Shown here one piece after another: positions 21,204 to 30,301 of a stretch of 64,000 nucleotides of DNA. Source of the stretch: Lampris incognitus (lineage: Eukaryota > Chordata > Actinopteri > Lampriformes > Lampridae). Each line of letters starts with the position of its first letter. Positions within the stretch are counted from its first letter, which is position 1. Location: assembly GCF_029633865.1 (NCBI RefSeq), contig NC_079223.1:3973521-4037520 (forward strand). The letters run 5' to 3'. The notes under the pieces were generated by a model, which did not search any database, had not been told where the DNA came from, and worked only from the letters and a program-made list of their open reading frames with translations. The position numbers and the translations under genes are program-made.

Positions 21204-21473
21204 ATGCCCCTTTTCCACTACATGGTACTGGCTCAACTTCACTCGACTTGACTTTTTCCCTTTTCCATTACTGGAAAGCACCGGCATTTTGGTGACTGTT
21301 ACCACTTTTCTGGCACGACCTTTGTCGAGGTTCCAAAAAAACTGGAGCGGGTACCAGAATCAATGCAGACCAGCTACACTGAGGGGGCACTGTTACGGTG
21401 ATGGAAAACGACACTGCGAGTTGAGTCGAGTCAAGTCGAGTTGATCCGGTACCATGTAGTGGAAAAGGGGCAT
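21204..21473. mobile_element. Non-autonomous hAT-like MITE
   Basis: Inverted ends of 26 bases: ATGCCCCTTTTCCACTACAT at the left and ATGTAGTGGAAAAGGGGCAT at the right. The interior is short and non-coding with GAGTCGAGTCAAGTCGAG words. Ends of this type are common in fish non-autonomous hAT elements; a clean 8-bp duplication was not found. Confidence 0.75.
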
Positions 21474-21486
21474 TAGCTAACTGCTA

Positions 21487-22010
21487 GCCCATGCAGAACC
21501 GCAGTTCCGGTAACACTGAGGGTGGTCTGTCAGCGGCCTCGCCTAGTGCTGACTGTGTTTTTGGTGTCGTCGTGCGGAATGTGGGGAGGTGTGTCGAAGG
21601 TGTTTGGCTGGGAGAGCTGGTGTTGGATTGGCTGGGGGAGCCTGGTCTGCTGCATCCGGTGGGCCCAGGGACCACGGCCCTGCCTGGAGTTTCGCCTGGG
21701 GAGGAAACACCGAGGGCGGTCTGCTAGCCCATGCAGACCGGCAGTTCCGACAGTCATCCTGGCGTTCGCTCTCTTGGACTGTGATTTTTTGTTTTGTTTT
21801 TTTTGTTTTTTTGTACGTATATGTTGGATATATGTGTTTTTGTAGTTATTTTTTTGTATATGTTGGCTATATGTGATCTTGTAGTTTGGGTATGTGTTTC
21901 TGTCTTTGTGTTGCACTGCTGTGGGCTGGGGGAAACCATGTTTCGTTTCATTTCATGTGCGCAGGTGCATGGACTGAAATGACAAATAAATGTTCCTGAT
22001 TCCTGACAGG
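21487..22010 (+). mobile_element. Interspersed repeat Y, copy 2
   Basis: Inverse of 14225-14885. The GGGAGAGCTGGTGTTGGATT unit is present once or twice instead of four times. The T-rich central part (21784-21880) and the 3' end with GTGTTGCACTGCTGTGGGC and a CAAATAAATGTTCCTGATTC tail suggest retroposition. Confidence 0.6.
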
Positions 22011-22373
22011 CTCTTTAACGGGTTTTCCATCACCCATCTCCTTCTTTCCATCACTATTGGGTTGACAGATAATGAGGGATCAAACTCCAAAAAATTCAAT
22101 GATAAAAACTGTTGATGAAAACTTAATTTCATAAATGCGTAAGTGATTTGAATGAAACACTGATTTTATAAAGCAAACCAACTAATCGATAAAAACATTG
22201 ATAAATGTCTTTCTCATTCATCTTAACCGTGTTCACTATTTGTCATTTGACGACGTTTACACTGGTGTGACCATTTTTTTGTTAATTTGGGCTCTTACCA
22301 ATGTGTCGGTCACAAACCATGCCCACACGCCTTCTTCAATTTCATGTATGCTATGCCCCTACTAAATTAGAGT

Positions 22374-22652
22374 GCATATCCATCCATCCATTATCTGAAC
22401 CGCTTATCCTGCGCTCAGGGTCATAAGGATGTGGGAACCAGGCCATTTTGAATATAGAACATTTTCAATATAGACTATACGTAGGCCTATAATAATGCCA
22501 GTGATTTTCAATGTATATTAGCACTCTCTGCGATGACCTGACAGCCTGTCCAGGGTGTCTCCCCGCCTACCGCCCAATGACTACTAGGATAGGCTCCAGC
22601 ATCCCTGCGACCCTGAGAGCAGGATAAACAGTTTGGATAATGGATGGATGGA
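22374..22652. mobile_element. Two head-to-head SINE family B fragments
   Basis: 22376-22432 is the tail of family B on the minus strand (ATCCATCCATCCATTATCTG); 22528-22650 is the 3' part on the plus strand (CAGGGTGTCTCCCCGCC to GGATGGATGGATA). About 95 bases of unrelated A/T-rich sequence separate them. Confidence 0.8.
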
Positions 22653-22654
22653 TA

Positions 22655-23060
22655 CATTTTTTTATAGACTATATTGCAATAGTGAGGGAGACAGCTAGGA
22701 AGGTGCTTGGTGTGTCATCAGGACAGAGGAAAGAAAACGAGGAGACTTGGTGGTGGAACAAGGAAGTACAACAAAGTATACAGAAGAAGAGGTTGGCAAA
22801 GAAGAAGTGGGATAGTCAGAGAGATGAAGAGAGTAGACAGGAGTACAAGGAGACACAGTGTAAAGCAAAGAGAGAAGGCAAAGGAAACGGCGTATGGTGA
22901 GTTGTATGACAGGTTAGACACTACGGAAGGAGAAAAGGACTTGTACCAATTGGCTAGACAGAGGAAACGAGCAGCGAAGGATGTGCAGTAAGTTAGGGCG
23001 ATCAAGGATAGAGATGGAAATGTGCTGAGTGGTGTAGATTGAACAAAGATTGTTCGATAC
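22655..23060 (+). mobile_element. Fragment of an endonuclease/RT non-LTR retrotransposon (region before the RT)
   Basis: Two overlapping plus frames (22640-22900 and 22707-22991) read ETWWWNKEVQQSIQKKRLAK, KKWDSQRDEESRQEYKE and then LYQLARQRKRAAKDVQ, IKDRDGNVL. This is the linker between endonuclease and reverse transcriptase in a LINE family whose RT is at 58043-58740 and whose C-terminus is at 40506-40902. One frameshift and several stops make it dead. Confidence 0.75.
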
Positions 23061-23242
23061 AAACAGATTTGCAATTTCAGACACAATGTCTTACTTCAAA
23101 ATGTAGCTCACATCCAGAAAGACACTTCACTATTCCTGGTCACTAATCTACCCCGATGAAGTTCTTTAACGCTCAAATAGAGTGCCCAAAATCTTAATTC
23201 AAAGGGTCTACAGAAACCAGTATCTAATCAGTAACCAAAAAT

Positions 23243-23365
23243 CCATCCATCCATCCATTATTCAAACCGCTTCTCCTGCTCTCAGGGTGGCGGGGATGCT
23301 GGAGCCTATCATCCCAGCAGCCATTGAGCGGCAGGCGGGGAGACACCCTGGACAGGCTGCCTGTG
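23243..23365 (-). mobile_element. SINE family B tail fragment
   Basis: It reads ATCCATCCATCCATTATTCA, then TCCTGCTCTCAGGGTGGCGG and GGAGACACCCTGGACAGG, the 3' third of family B in inverted orientation. Confidence 0.8.
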
Positions 23366-24579
23366 GTGTAACTAAATATAAACTGCATAAATAACTGTAG
23401 TGGTAACTCTTCTGTTAACACAAAAGAAAATAAACAAAACAACATAAGGTCAGTTTCTATAAAACATGAAACATTTGGTACGTTAACATTGAATGAAATC
23501 CAAATGAAATGTGCAGTATATCTCAAAATACGTTTTATCTCGGCGCTAACTCAGACGCACAAAATGGCGGCCGCCATTCAACCCCCATACAGCGCTACAC
23601 AAAGAAAATAACCGTTTTCAGCACATCGTGCACACATTAAATGTTTTCACACATGAACTGTAACAAAAATACACCTCTGTAAAATGAACTTACAGCGCTT
23701 TCAGTAGGTTATCAACCTCACGGCCCTCTCACGAGTCACTCAGCATGTGCAGATAAAATCTGTAAACATCGGACCATCTACATTACCACCGGCGGTAAAC
23801 ATTACATGTTGTCCTTCTATACAACCATTTTAATGTCCGTCTTTGGATCATTTTGTACAGAAATAACATTTTAAGCATATTTACCCCTTTTAAAACAACA
23901 AACGCTCCGCAGGAAAGGCGGGTGAGTCGCTCGACCCGGAAGACCCTCCAATGCCATGTTCCTCTTTCCCCTCGCGCCATTTCCGTGGGCTCAACCGTCA
24001 AGTTGGGGGTTACCCAAAAGGGCACAGTGCCACCTAGTGGCTTTAGTGGGAACCTCATATTTTCCATCTGTTTTTATTTCTATTTTCTTGTTATCTATAT
24101 AACTAGAGACATTCACCTAAGAGGACGGTGTACCTTTAAGGGAAGAGGCTAGGGGACAGATAATGCACTTCCGCTTCCGGTTCACAGTTCAGTGTCGTTG
24201 TCGAATGTATGACATGCAAAGTTGGAGCTAGTAAACTACCTCGACTACGTCTACTCTCACGTCTCCTGTCTCGTTGTTTTCTAACTCCACAAAACTGTGT
24301 CTTTTAGGTTATGATTTGTTGTATTTAGAGCTATGCGTATGCTGTGAACAACAACAACAAGTTACATAAGAAAATGAACGCAAAGAAAACTGGCTGTGCC
24401 TTCAAGTGCGTGCACTGTCAGTAGGAAGGCACTTCACCCGACTCGGTCCATTCACGGTGGAATCAAACGAAGAACGTGGAGGTTGTAAAAAAACAAAGAG
24501 GCTGTTGTTCGTGCGTATGCTCATTTCTCTCAACAAATAACCGAAGAGCTGCTACATGTAGCAGAAAATGTCGCCAAAT
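23366..24579. other. Unassigned stretch
   Basis: It includes a GC-richer patch around 23560-23600 (AAAATGGCGGCCGCCATT, an own-inverse core) and one at 23910-24020. Frames at 23783-24067 (-) and 23853-24152 (+) overlap in opposite directions and show no family motif. No splice-consistent exon was found. Confidence 0.35.
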
Positions 24580-24725
24580 TGTAGCTAGTGTAACCGGTTA
24601 TTTTGTTGCCCGGTGCGGGATTCGATATGAGTGTACTGCATCACAAGGGGACATCGCTAACCGCTCGGCTAAAGGGTCAGCAGACCCGCTAGCTAGGGGC
24701 TAATGTGTCTTATTAGTAGTTCACA
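24580..24725 (-). mobile_element. LTR-like repeat with tRNA-like Pol III promoter, copy 3 (diverged)
   Basis: On the minus strand it starts TGTGAACTACTAATAAGAC and ends GGTTACACTAGCTACA. Inside is a perfect A box TAGCCGAGCGG (24661-24671) and, 32 bases on, a B-box-like TATCGAATCCC (24618-24628). The block CTAGCGGGTC...GACCCTTTAG...GGTTAGCG aligns with the LTRs at 26247 and 63745. It could instead be a decayed tRNA gene or a SINE head. The sequence after it does not match the tRNA-Leu primer site of the other two copies. Confidence 0.5.
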
Positions 24726-24974
24726 ATAGCTACGCCGGATCTACCATATGGGCAATCTGGGCATGGGAGGGAAACAAAATGTATGCGTTGTTTGTTTTTT
24801 GTTTTTAATGTCGTGCTACAGAGATATACGACACAAAACTTGACCCATTCTCTTGATAATTACCCAATCAGAATGAAATAAAAGTTGTTTCCAAGAAAAT
24901 GAAGTCTCATGGTTGATTATTATTGGTGAGATGGCTGGGCAAGTGGTGACTGGTGAGCAAGAGGCAATACTGTA

Positions 24975-25582
24975 AAGGTGTTATTGGTGCAAAACAACTG
25001 AGCACCTGTGACAGTGGAATTTGTAGTTGTAGACAATAGTTACACATGTGTATCAGTAAATTTGAAGTCGCAGAGAAAAAGTTGCAAACTTGTAGAATTG
25101 TTTTCTCTCCCTCAAACATAACAGTTACACCTTCTCAAATTCTGCATTGCAGGTGCACAAATCCTTCACTGCAGTTGCACAGAATTTTGGCACAAAAATA
25201 ACGCCACAGTGTTAGAAACGTGCCATTGGTCCGGAAATGTTGTTGTGATTGAAGATCAGGCCAGCCAATCGTGTTGTGATTGAAGATCAGGCCAACCTAT
25301 CACAAAATTTTGGCACATTTCTAATGCTGTGGCGTTATTCTTGCGCCAAAATTCTGTGCACCCGCAATGAAGGATTTGTGCACCTGCAATGATGGAAGTA
25401 TTTGTGCACCTGCAATGAATGATTTGCGAAGGTGTAACTGTTGTGTTGTGTCTGTGGGAGAAAAAAAATTCTACATGTTTGCAACTTTTTCTCTGTGACT
25501 TCAAATTTACGGATACACATGTGTAACTACAAATTCCACTGTCACAGGTGCTCAGTTGTTTTGCACCAATAACACCTTCATA
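24975..25582. mobile_element. Fold-back element with arms of about 280 bases
   Basis: GTAAAGGTGTTATTGGTGCA near 24973 is repeated inverted as TGCACCAATAACACCTTCAT near 25562. Internal pairs include CAGTGGAATTTGTAGTTGTA with ACTACAAATTCCACTG and AATTTTGGCACAAAAATAAC with its inverse near 25340. The spacer of about 60 bases holds a direct GTGATTGAAGATCAGGCC duplication. The right arm has an extra GTGCACCTGCAATGA copy. No coding capacity. Confidence 0.88.
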
Positions 25583-25698
25583 CAATACACTGTATGGGTT
25601 GGCTAACGGTCAAGGTGGGTGGGCATAGAGAGCAGGTGATTTACATTGCACAGATTCGAGATCGGTTTTTCTTAAGCCAAGTCAAGGTTAACTAGAAC

Positions 25699-26240
25699 GA
25701 CCGGGATTTCACTCCTACCTAAAACGACCATGGGCCGTCTAAATGACGGCCGGCTTTTAAACTCTATATTCTGTCAAGATAAATACCCGATTGAGATATT
25801 AATGCATTACATATGTTAGTATGTCTGTTAAGAAACGACTGACACCAAAATTAACATTTTAACTTTAATATTTTTCAAACAATTTCAAATGGCCGCTGTC
25901 CAACGCCTGTAAATACTGCGAGACCTCGGTGGTAGTCATGGTGCGTCTGTAACCAGACACGTTGGAAATAATCAGAAATCAAGTTTAGGCTATTTCTCTG
26001 TGCTGGAGAACACCAGTTTTTTCTAGGACAGCGCAATGAACTTCGCAAAGGAAATGACGCTACCAATACGTCATAAATAGTGACGTGACGCGCACGATCA
26101 CGCACAAATTACGAGCAGCCATTTAGACCGCTCATGGTCGTTTTAGATAGATCGTATCATAAACTTTTTGTGCAATTGATCTAAAACTCATTTTGAATGC
26201 AAATATATGCACTTTTATGAGAATTAAGGGATCGGTATGT
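25699..26240. mobile_element. Interspersed repeat X, copy B
   Basis: Same family and orientation as 10131-10640. This copy shows inverted ends: CTAAAACGACCATGGGCCGT near the start and TCATGGTCGTTTTAGAT near 26133. It abuts the LTR at 26247 almost directly. Confidence 0.6.
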
Positions 26241-26246
26241 CTGTAT

Positions 26247-26400
26247 TGTAACGTGCATGGCTAAGTAGACACGTTGGTCCTTGACTAACGGGTCGGACCC
26301 TTTAGTCGACTGGTTAACGTTGTCGCTTGCGGCGCGGGAGATACGGGTTCGCGTCCCGGCTGTGGCGCCGGTTCCCGGACTGCCCCCCGAATTCGCTACA
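26247..26400 (+). mobile_element. Short LTR (154 bp) carrying a tRNA-like Pol III promoter, copy 1
   Basis: It starts TGTAACGTGCATGG and ends GAATTCGCTACA, i.e. TG...CA, and aligns over its whole length with 63745-63906. Within it, TAGTCGACTGG (26303-26313) fits the Pol III A-box pattern TRGYNNANNGG and GGTTCGCGTCC (26346-26356) fits the B box at 10 of 11 positions; CGGG TTCGCGT CCCG forms a T-arm-like hairpin. The next bases match a tRNA primer-binding site. No second LTR was found downstream, so the element is incomplete or disrupted. Confidence 0.65.
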
Positions 26401-26417
26401 TAGTGTCAGAAATGGGA
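26401..26417 (+). promoter_or_regulatory. Putative primer-binding site, tRNA-Leu type, mutated
   Basis: TAGTGTCAGAAATGGGA differs at two positions from TGGTGTCAGAAGTGGGA, the complement of the 3' end of vertebrate tRNA-Leu (CAA). It sits immediately after the LTR end, where a minus-strand primer would anneal. Confidence 0.6.
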
Positions 26418-26486
26418 GGGTGAGACCGTGAAGTCATCGGAAGCGCGTGCGCCCAGAGACGCGAGGGAGCTGACATATGCATAGCC

Positions 26487-26996
26487 TCAGCTAGCTGCAA
26501 CGAAAACGTTAGCCTGGAAGTCTTTAGCTCCGGAAGCGACACACAACCTCAGCTAGCTGCAACGAAAACGTTAGCCTGGAAGTCTTTAGCTCCGGAAGCA
26601 ACACACAACCTCAGCTAACTAGCAACGAAAACATTAGCCAGGAAGTCTTTAGCTCCGGCAGCGACACACAACCTCAGCTAGCTAGAAACGAAAACATTAG
26701 CCAGGAAGTCTTTAGCTCCGGAAGTGACACACAACCTCAGCTAGCTAGAAACGAAAACATTAGCCAGGAAGTCTTTAGCTCCGGCAGCGACACACAACCT
26801 CAGCTAGCTAGCAACGAAAACGTTAGCCTGGGAGTCTTTCGCTCCGGCAGCGACACAAAACCTCAGCTAGCTAGCAACGAAAACGTTAGCCAGGAAGTCT
26901 TTAGCTCCGGCAGCGACACGCTGCCTCTGCTAGCTAGCAACGAAAACGTTAGCCTGGAAGTCGTTAGCCCCAGCAGCGACACACTGCCTCTGCTAG
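26487..26996 (+). repeat. About 8 copies of a 63-bp repeat, codable as a 21-residue repeat
   Basis: The unit contains CAACGAAAACGTTAGCCTGG, AAGTCTTTAGCTCCGGCAGC and GACACACAACCTCAGC. Read in one plus frame, a 63-bp unit gives ASNENVSLEVFSSGSDTQPQ plus L; some units are 62 bp, which breaks the frame. It begins about 85 bases after the primer-binding site and may be a decayed gag-like or leader repeat of the same element. Confidence 0.8.
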
Positions 26997-27054
26997 GGGT
27001 ACAACAAGATAGGGAAAACGACAAAAAACGGGAGAAGAAACGGACTTAGACGGG

Positions 27055-27375
27055 GATGACCACACAGTGGAAAGGTCTTTAGTCAGCACGACTCCTGCAA
27101 ACCTATTGCAAGTTGTGTTGAGGAACGGACTCCAGACAACCTTCCCCAACGTCTTTGTTGCACTCGGGGTTCTTCTCACACTGCCTGTATCCACCTGCGA
27201 GGGAGACGAGGGAGAGAGGACATTTTCACCCCTGACAGGGATCAAGAATGAACTCAGAACAACCATGGGTCAGAAAAGGCTTTCAGCACTCTCTCTGGTG
27301 GCCATCGAGTGGATGGGTTTTGAGGACTTGATCACAGAGTTTGCCAAGAAAAGGCTAAGAAAGAAGAGCTTCTAA
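27055..27375 (+). pseudogene. hAT transposase C-terminal fragment
   Basis: The frame 27067-27375 reads FPNVFVALGVLLTLPVSTCE, GERTFSPLTGIKNELRTTMG and RLSALSLVAIEWMG and ends at a stop. This is the hAT dimerisation region (normally FPN..IAL..LLT.PVS...ER.FS.L..IK..LR..M...RL), closest to TTF-type hATs. Everything upstream of the C-terminus is missing. Sequence up to about 28090 (GTGAGCCTCAGTGCCCAGAG, GGGGGTACAAATCCAGCC) may be its 3' non-coding end. Confidence 0.85.
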
Positions 27376-29085
27376 AGGTAAGAGCCATTTGATGATGTTG
27401 TCTGCACGGAGCAGTATTATCTGTTGTGATTCTGCGTTGCTGTGTATTTTGTGGACGAGTTTATTCGATATGCTGTTTACCTGTATTGCAACACTGTGGT
27501 GTGATGCTGCTATATTGTGCTGGAGTCAGTTTGTCAAGTTCATTATATGTTGGTTTTTGTAGGTCTGTGTGAAGTTGTCTAGCTCACACAGTGAGCCTTA
27601 TTTCGAAACCTGCATTCAGCTGTGCTGTGTGATTACCTTACGACGGCGTTGTTGTAAACCTAGTCCTAGTCGGTCACATTATTGTGTGTCAGTAATAACT
27701 GGTGTGCTGTCTGCTTGCTTGGGTGGTTTTCCCTGAACACAAATATTGCCATAGTCTAGAGTCACACTGCCTTGGGATGATTTAATCCGTTGTTTCCTTG
27801 TCTCGTGATTTGTGAGTGAAGTGGCAGTACTTGGTCTATTGAGCTCTATAGGCGTACCTGCTCAGCTGGACTGGTTATTCAGCCTTTGACCAATAGGTGT
27901 GTGATTATGGTCTGGTGGATTTGACATGCAAGCTTGACTGGAAGCTCAAAATAATTAAGGTGGGGCTTAATGGCTGGAGCGTGGGGTGGGCGTGGTGTGT
28001 GCATGGGTGTGTGTGTATTGAGGGGGGGGGGTGAGCCTCAGTGCCCAGAGGCCCCTGGGGGTACAAATCCAGCCTTGGTAGATAGTATAGAGAAATGAGT
28101 CTGTTTGCCATTTGAAGCTAGTATTATCACATTAGTTACATTTCTTACCGTTCAGGGACTGTTCCCTGATGTGGATGGCCACGATGATACCTGCAATGAT
28201 GCCACAACCCGGCAGTTTGGTTGCATCCAAATTTTCAATGTACCCAACTTCATCATCCAACTTTTCAGGGTGCTCATGTGGTGACACCTGGTAGGAAACT
28301 CATTTATCCCTCAATTCTGATACCAATTGAATGCACTGTTATAAACCAGTCCATATTGACTGTACTGCCGGGGGGGAAAGCCTTGTTTACATTTGTAAGC
28401 TATGCTCATGAAAATCTTCCTCACCTAATAAGAGATAATAATGTTAATGTATTGAATTCTTATGCCGCATATTCATTTTACATCGCATAAAGGGCCGTGG
28501 TTTTCCCTGTAAACGTTGAGTGGATGAAGGTTCACTAGCTCCAGACCTGAATGTAGGGTCGTGCAGTTGGAGTGGGGAGCTGCAGCAATTTCCTGCATTT
28601 GCTTTCTAACTACAGTAAGGAATACAGGCATACAATTGTTGTTACATTTAGTTACACAAGAGAACACACAAAATAACAATCACTGTACAAATGGCAATAA
28701 TTCATGAAATATTGTGGTTGTGGTATTTCCTTGCAGCATATATTTTCTACCTCTGTAGGCAATGTGGCACAGTGACCACAGGAACACCTGTTGGAGTTGA
28801 TGAGAACATAAAGAACATATGCATTAAAATGAATGCATTTGGGGCGCTCTGTTTGTTTTGGTCAGCCCTTCCATGTTAAAACCCGATTTTACCCAGTCCC
28901 ATTCTCTGCCAGTTAGGCACTGATATGCCGCTTGGCACATCAACTTGGCCAATACCTTGGCACATGCCAAAAAACAGGATTTATTCAACTGTCTTCTTAG
29001 AGTGAGAATGATTCAAATCAATGTCACAGGATTAAGACTTTTTCATTGGCCACCATTATCTCGTGTTCAACAACGCAGATCCCTG
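27376..29085. other. Mostly unassigned stretch
   Basis: 27376-28090 may be the 3' part of the hAT fragment. 28091-29085 shows no recognised repeat or exon; frames there are 60-90 codons and lack motifs. Confidence 0.35.
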
Positions 29086-29278
29086 TGATAATATATCAAT
29101 CTGCCCTGCTGTGGTTGTGATAATATGTCAATCTGCCCTGCTGTGGTTGTGATAATATGTCAATCTGCCCTGCTGTGGTTGTGATAATATATCATTCTGC
29201 CCTGCTGTAGTTATGATAATATATCAATCTGCCCTGCTGTGGTTGTGATAATATATCAATCTGCCCTGCTGTGGTTGA
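29086..29278. repeat. 32-bp tandem repeat, about 6 copies
   Basis: The unit is GTTGTGATAATATATCAATC followed by TGCCCTGCTGTG. Units alternate ATATATCA and ATATGTCA, and one copy carries GTAGTTATG. Confidence 0.95.
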
Positions 29279-29639
29279 GCATGTGCCTTTTGGTGGCCAC
29301 ATTTATGTAGCCAGTATACTGAATTTAAATTAAAGTTTAGTATTCTACAATTCTAAAAAATGACTGGACCATTCATTTGCTATGGAAAAGTTTTAAGCTA
29401 AGCTGTTGGAAAGTGCTAGAAGAATTAGCATTTGACATCACAATTGAATTATAATTTCTACTGAACGCCACACTGTTTTTTCATGGCACCAATCGTTTGA
29501 CGGTTGCCAAAGCACAAATACAAGCAGCCAAGATAACAATGCAAGATAGCCAGCCAGCAAGGTAGCCTGTTTGCACGATTTATCACAAGGAGTTCAATGC
29601 AATTTGGCTGTTTTTGCATTCTTTCAAAGACATATTATA
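29279..29639. other. Unassigned stretch
   Basis: A/T-rich single-copy-looking sequence; no feature recognised. Confidence 0.4.
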
Positions 29640-30301
29640 TACAAACCTCAATTCCAATGAAGTTGGGACATTGTGTAAAAGGTGAATAAATACAGAATAC
29701 AGTGATTTGCAAATCCTTTTCGAACTACTATATTCAATTGAATACACTACAAAGACAAGATATTTAATGTTCAAACTGATAAACTTTATTGTTTTTTGCA
29801 AATATTCACTCATTTTGAATTTGATGCCTGCAACACATTCCAAAGAAGCTGGGACAGGGGCAGCAAAAGACTGGGAAAGTTGAGGAATGCTCAAAAAACA
29901 CCTGTTTGGAACATTCCACAGGTGAACAGGTTAATTGGAAACAGGTGAGTGTCATGATTGGGTATAAAAGGAGCATCCCCGAAAGGCTCAGTCGTTCACA
30001 AGCAAGGATGGGGCGAGGTTCACCACTTTGTGAACAACTGCGTGAGCAAATAGTCCAACAGTTTAAGAACAACGTTTCTCAACGTACAATTGCAAGGAAT
30101 TTAGGGATTTCATCATCTACAGTCCATAATATCATCACAAGATTCAGAGAATCCGGAGAAATCTCTGCACGTAAGCGGCAAGGCTGAAAACCAACATTGA
30201 ATGCCCGTGACCTTCGATCCCTCAGGCGGCACTGCATTAAAAACCGACATCATTCTGTAAAGGATATTACCACGTGGGCTCAGGAGCACTTGGGAGAAAT
30301 C
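29640..30301 (+). mobile_element. Tc1/mariner-type transposon, 5' part with transposase N-terminus
   Basis: The terminal region begins ACAAACCTCAATTCCAATGA after a TA-rich site. The frame 29906-30187 contains REQIVQQFKNNVSQRTIARN and LGISSSTVHNIITRFRESGE, the paired helix-turn-helix DNA-binding domain, and after a TGA continues LRRHCIKNRHHSVKDITTW. At about 30302 it stops and Penelope-like sequence begins. The catalytic half is not found in the window. Confidence 0.8.
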
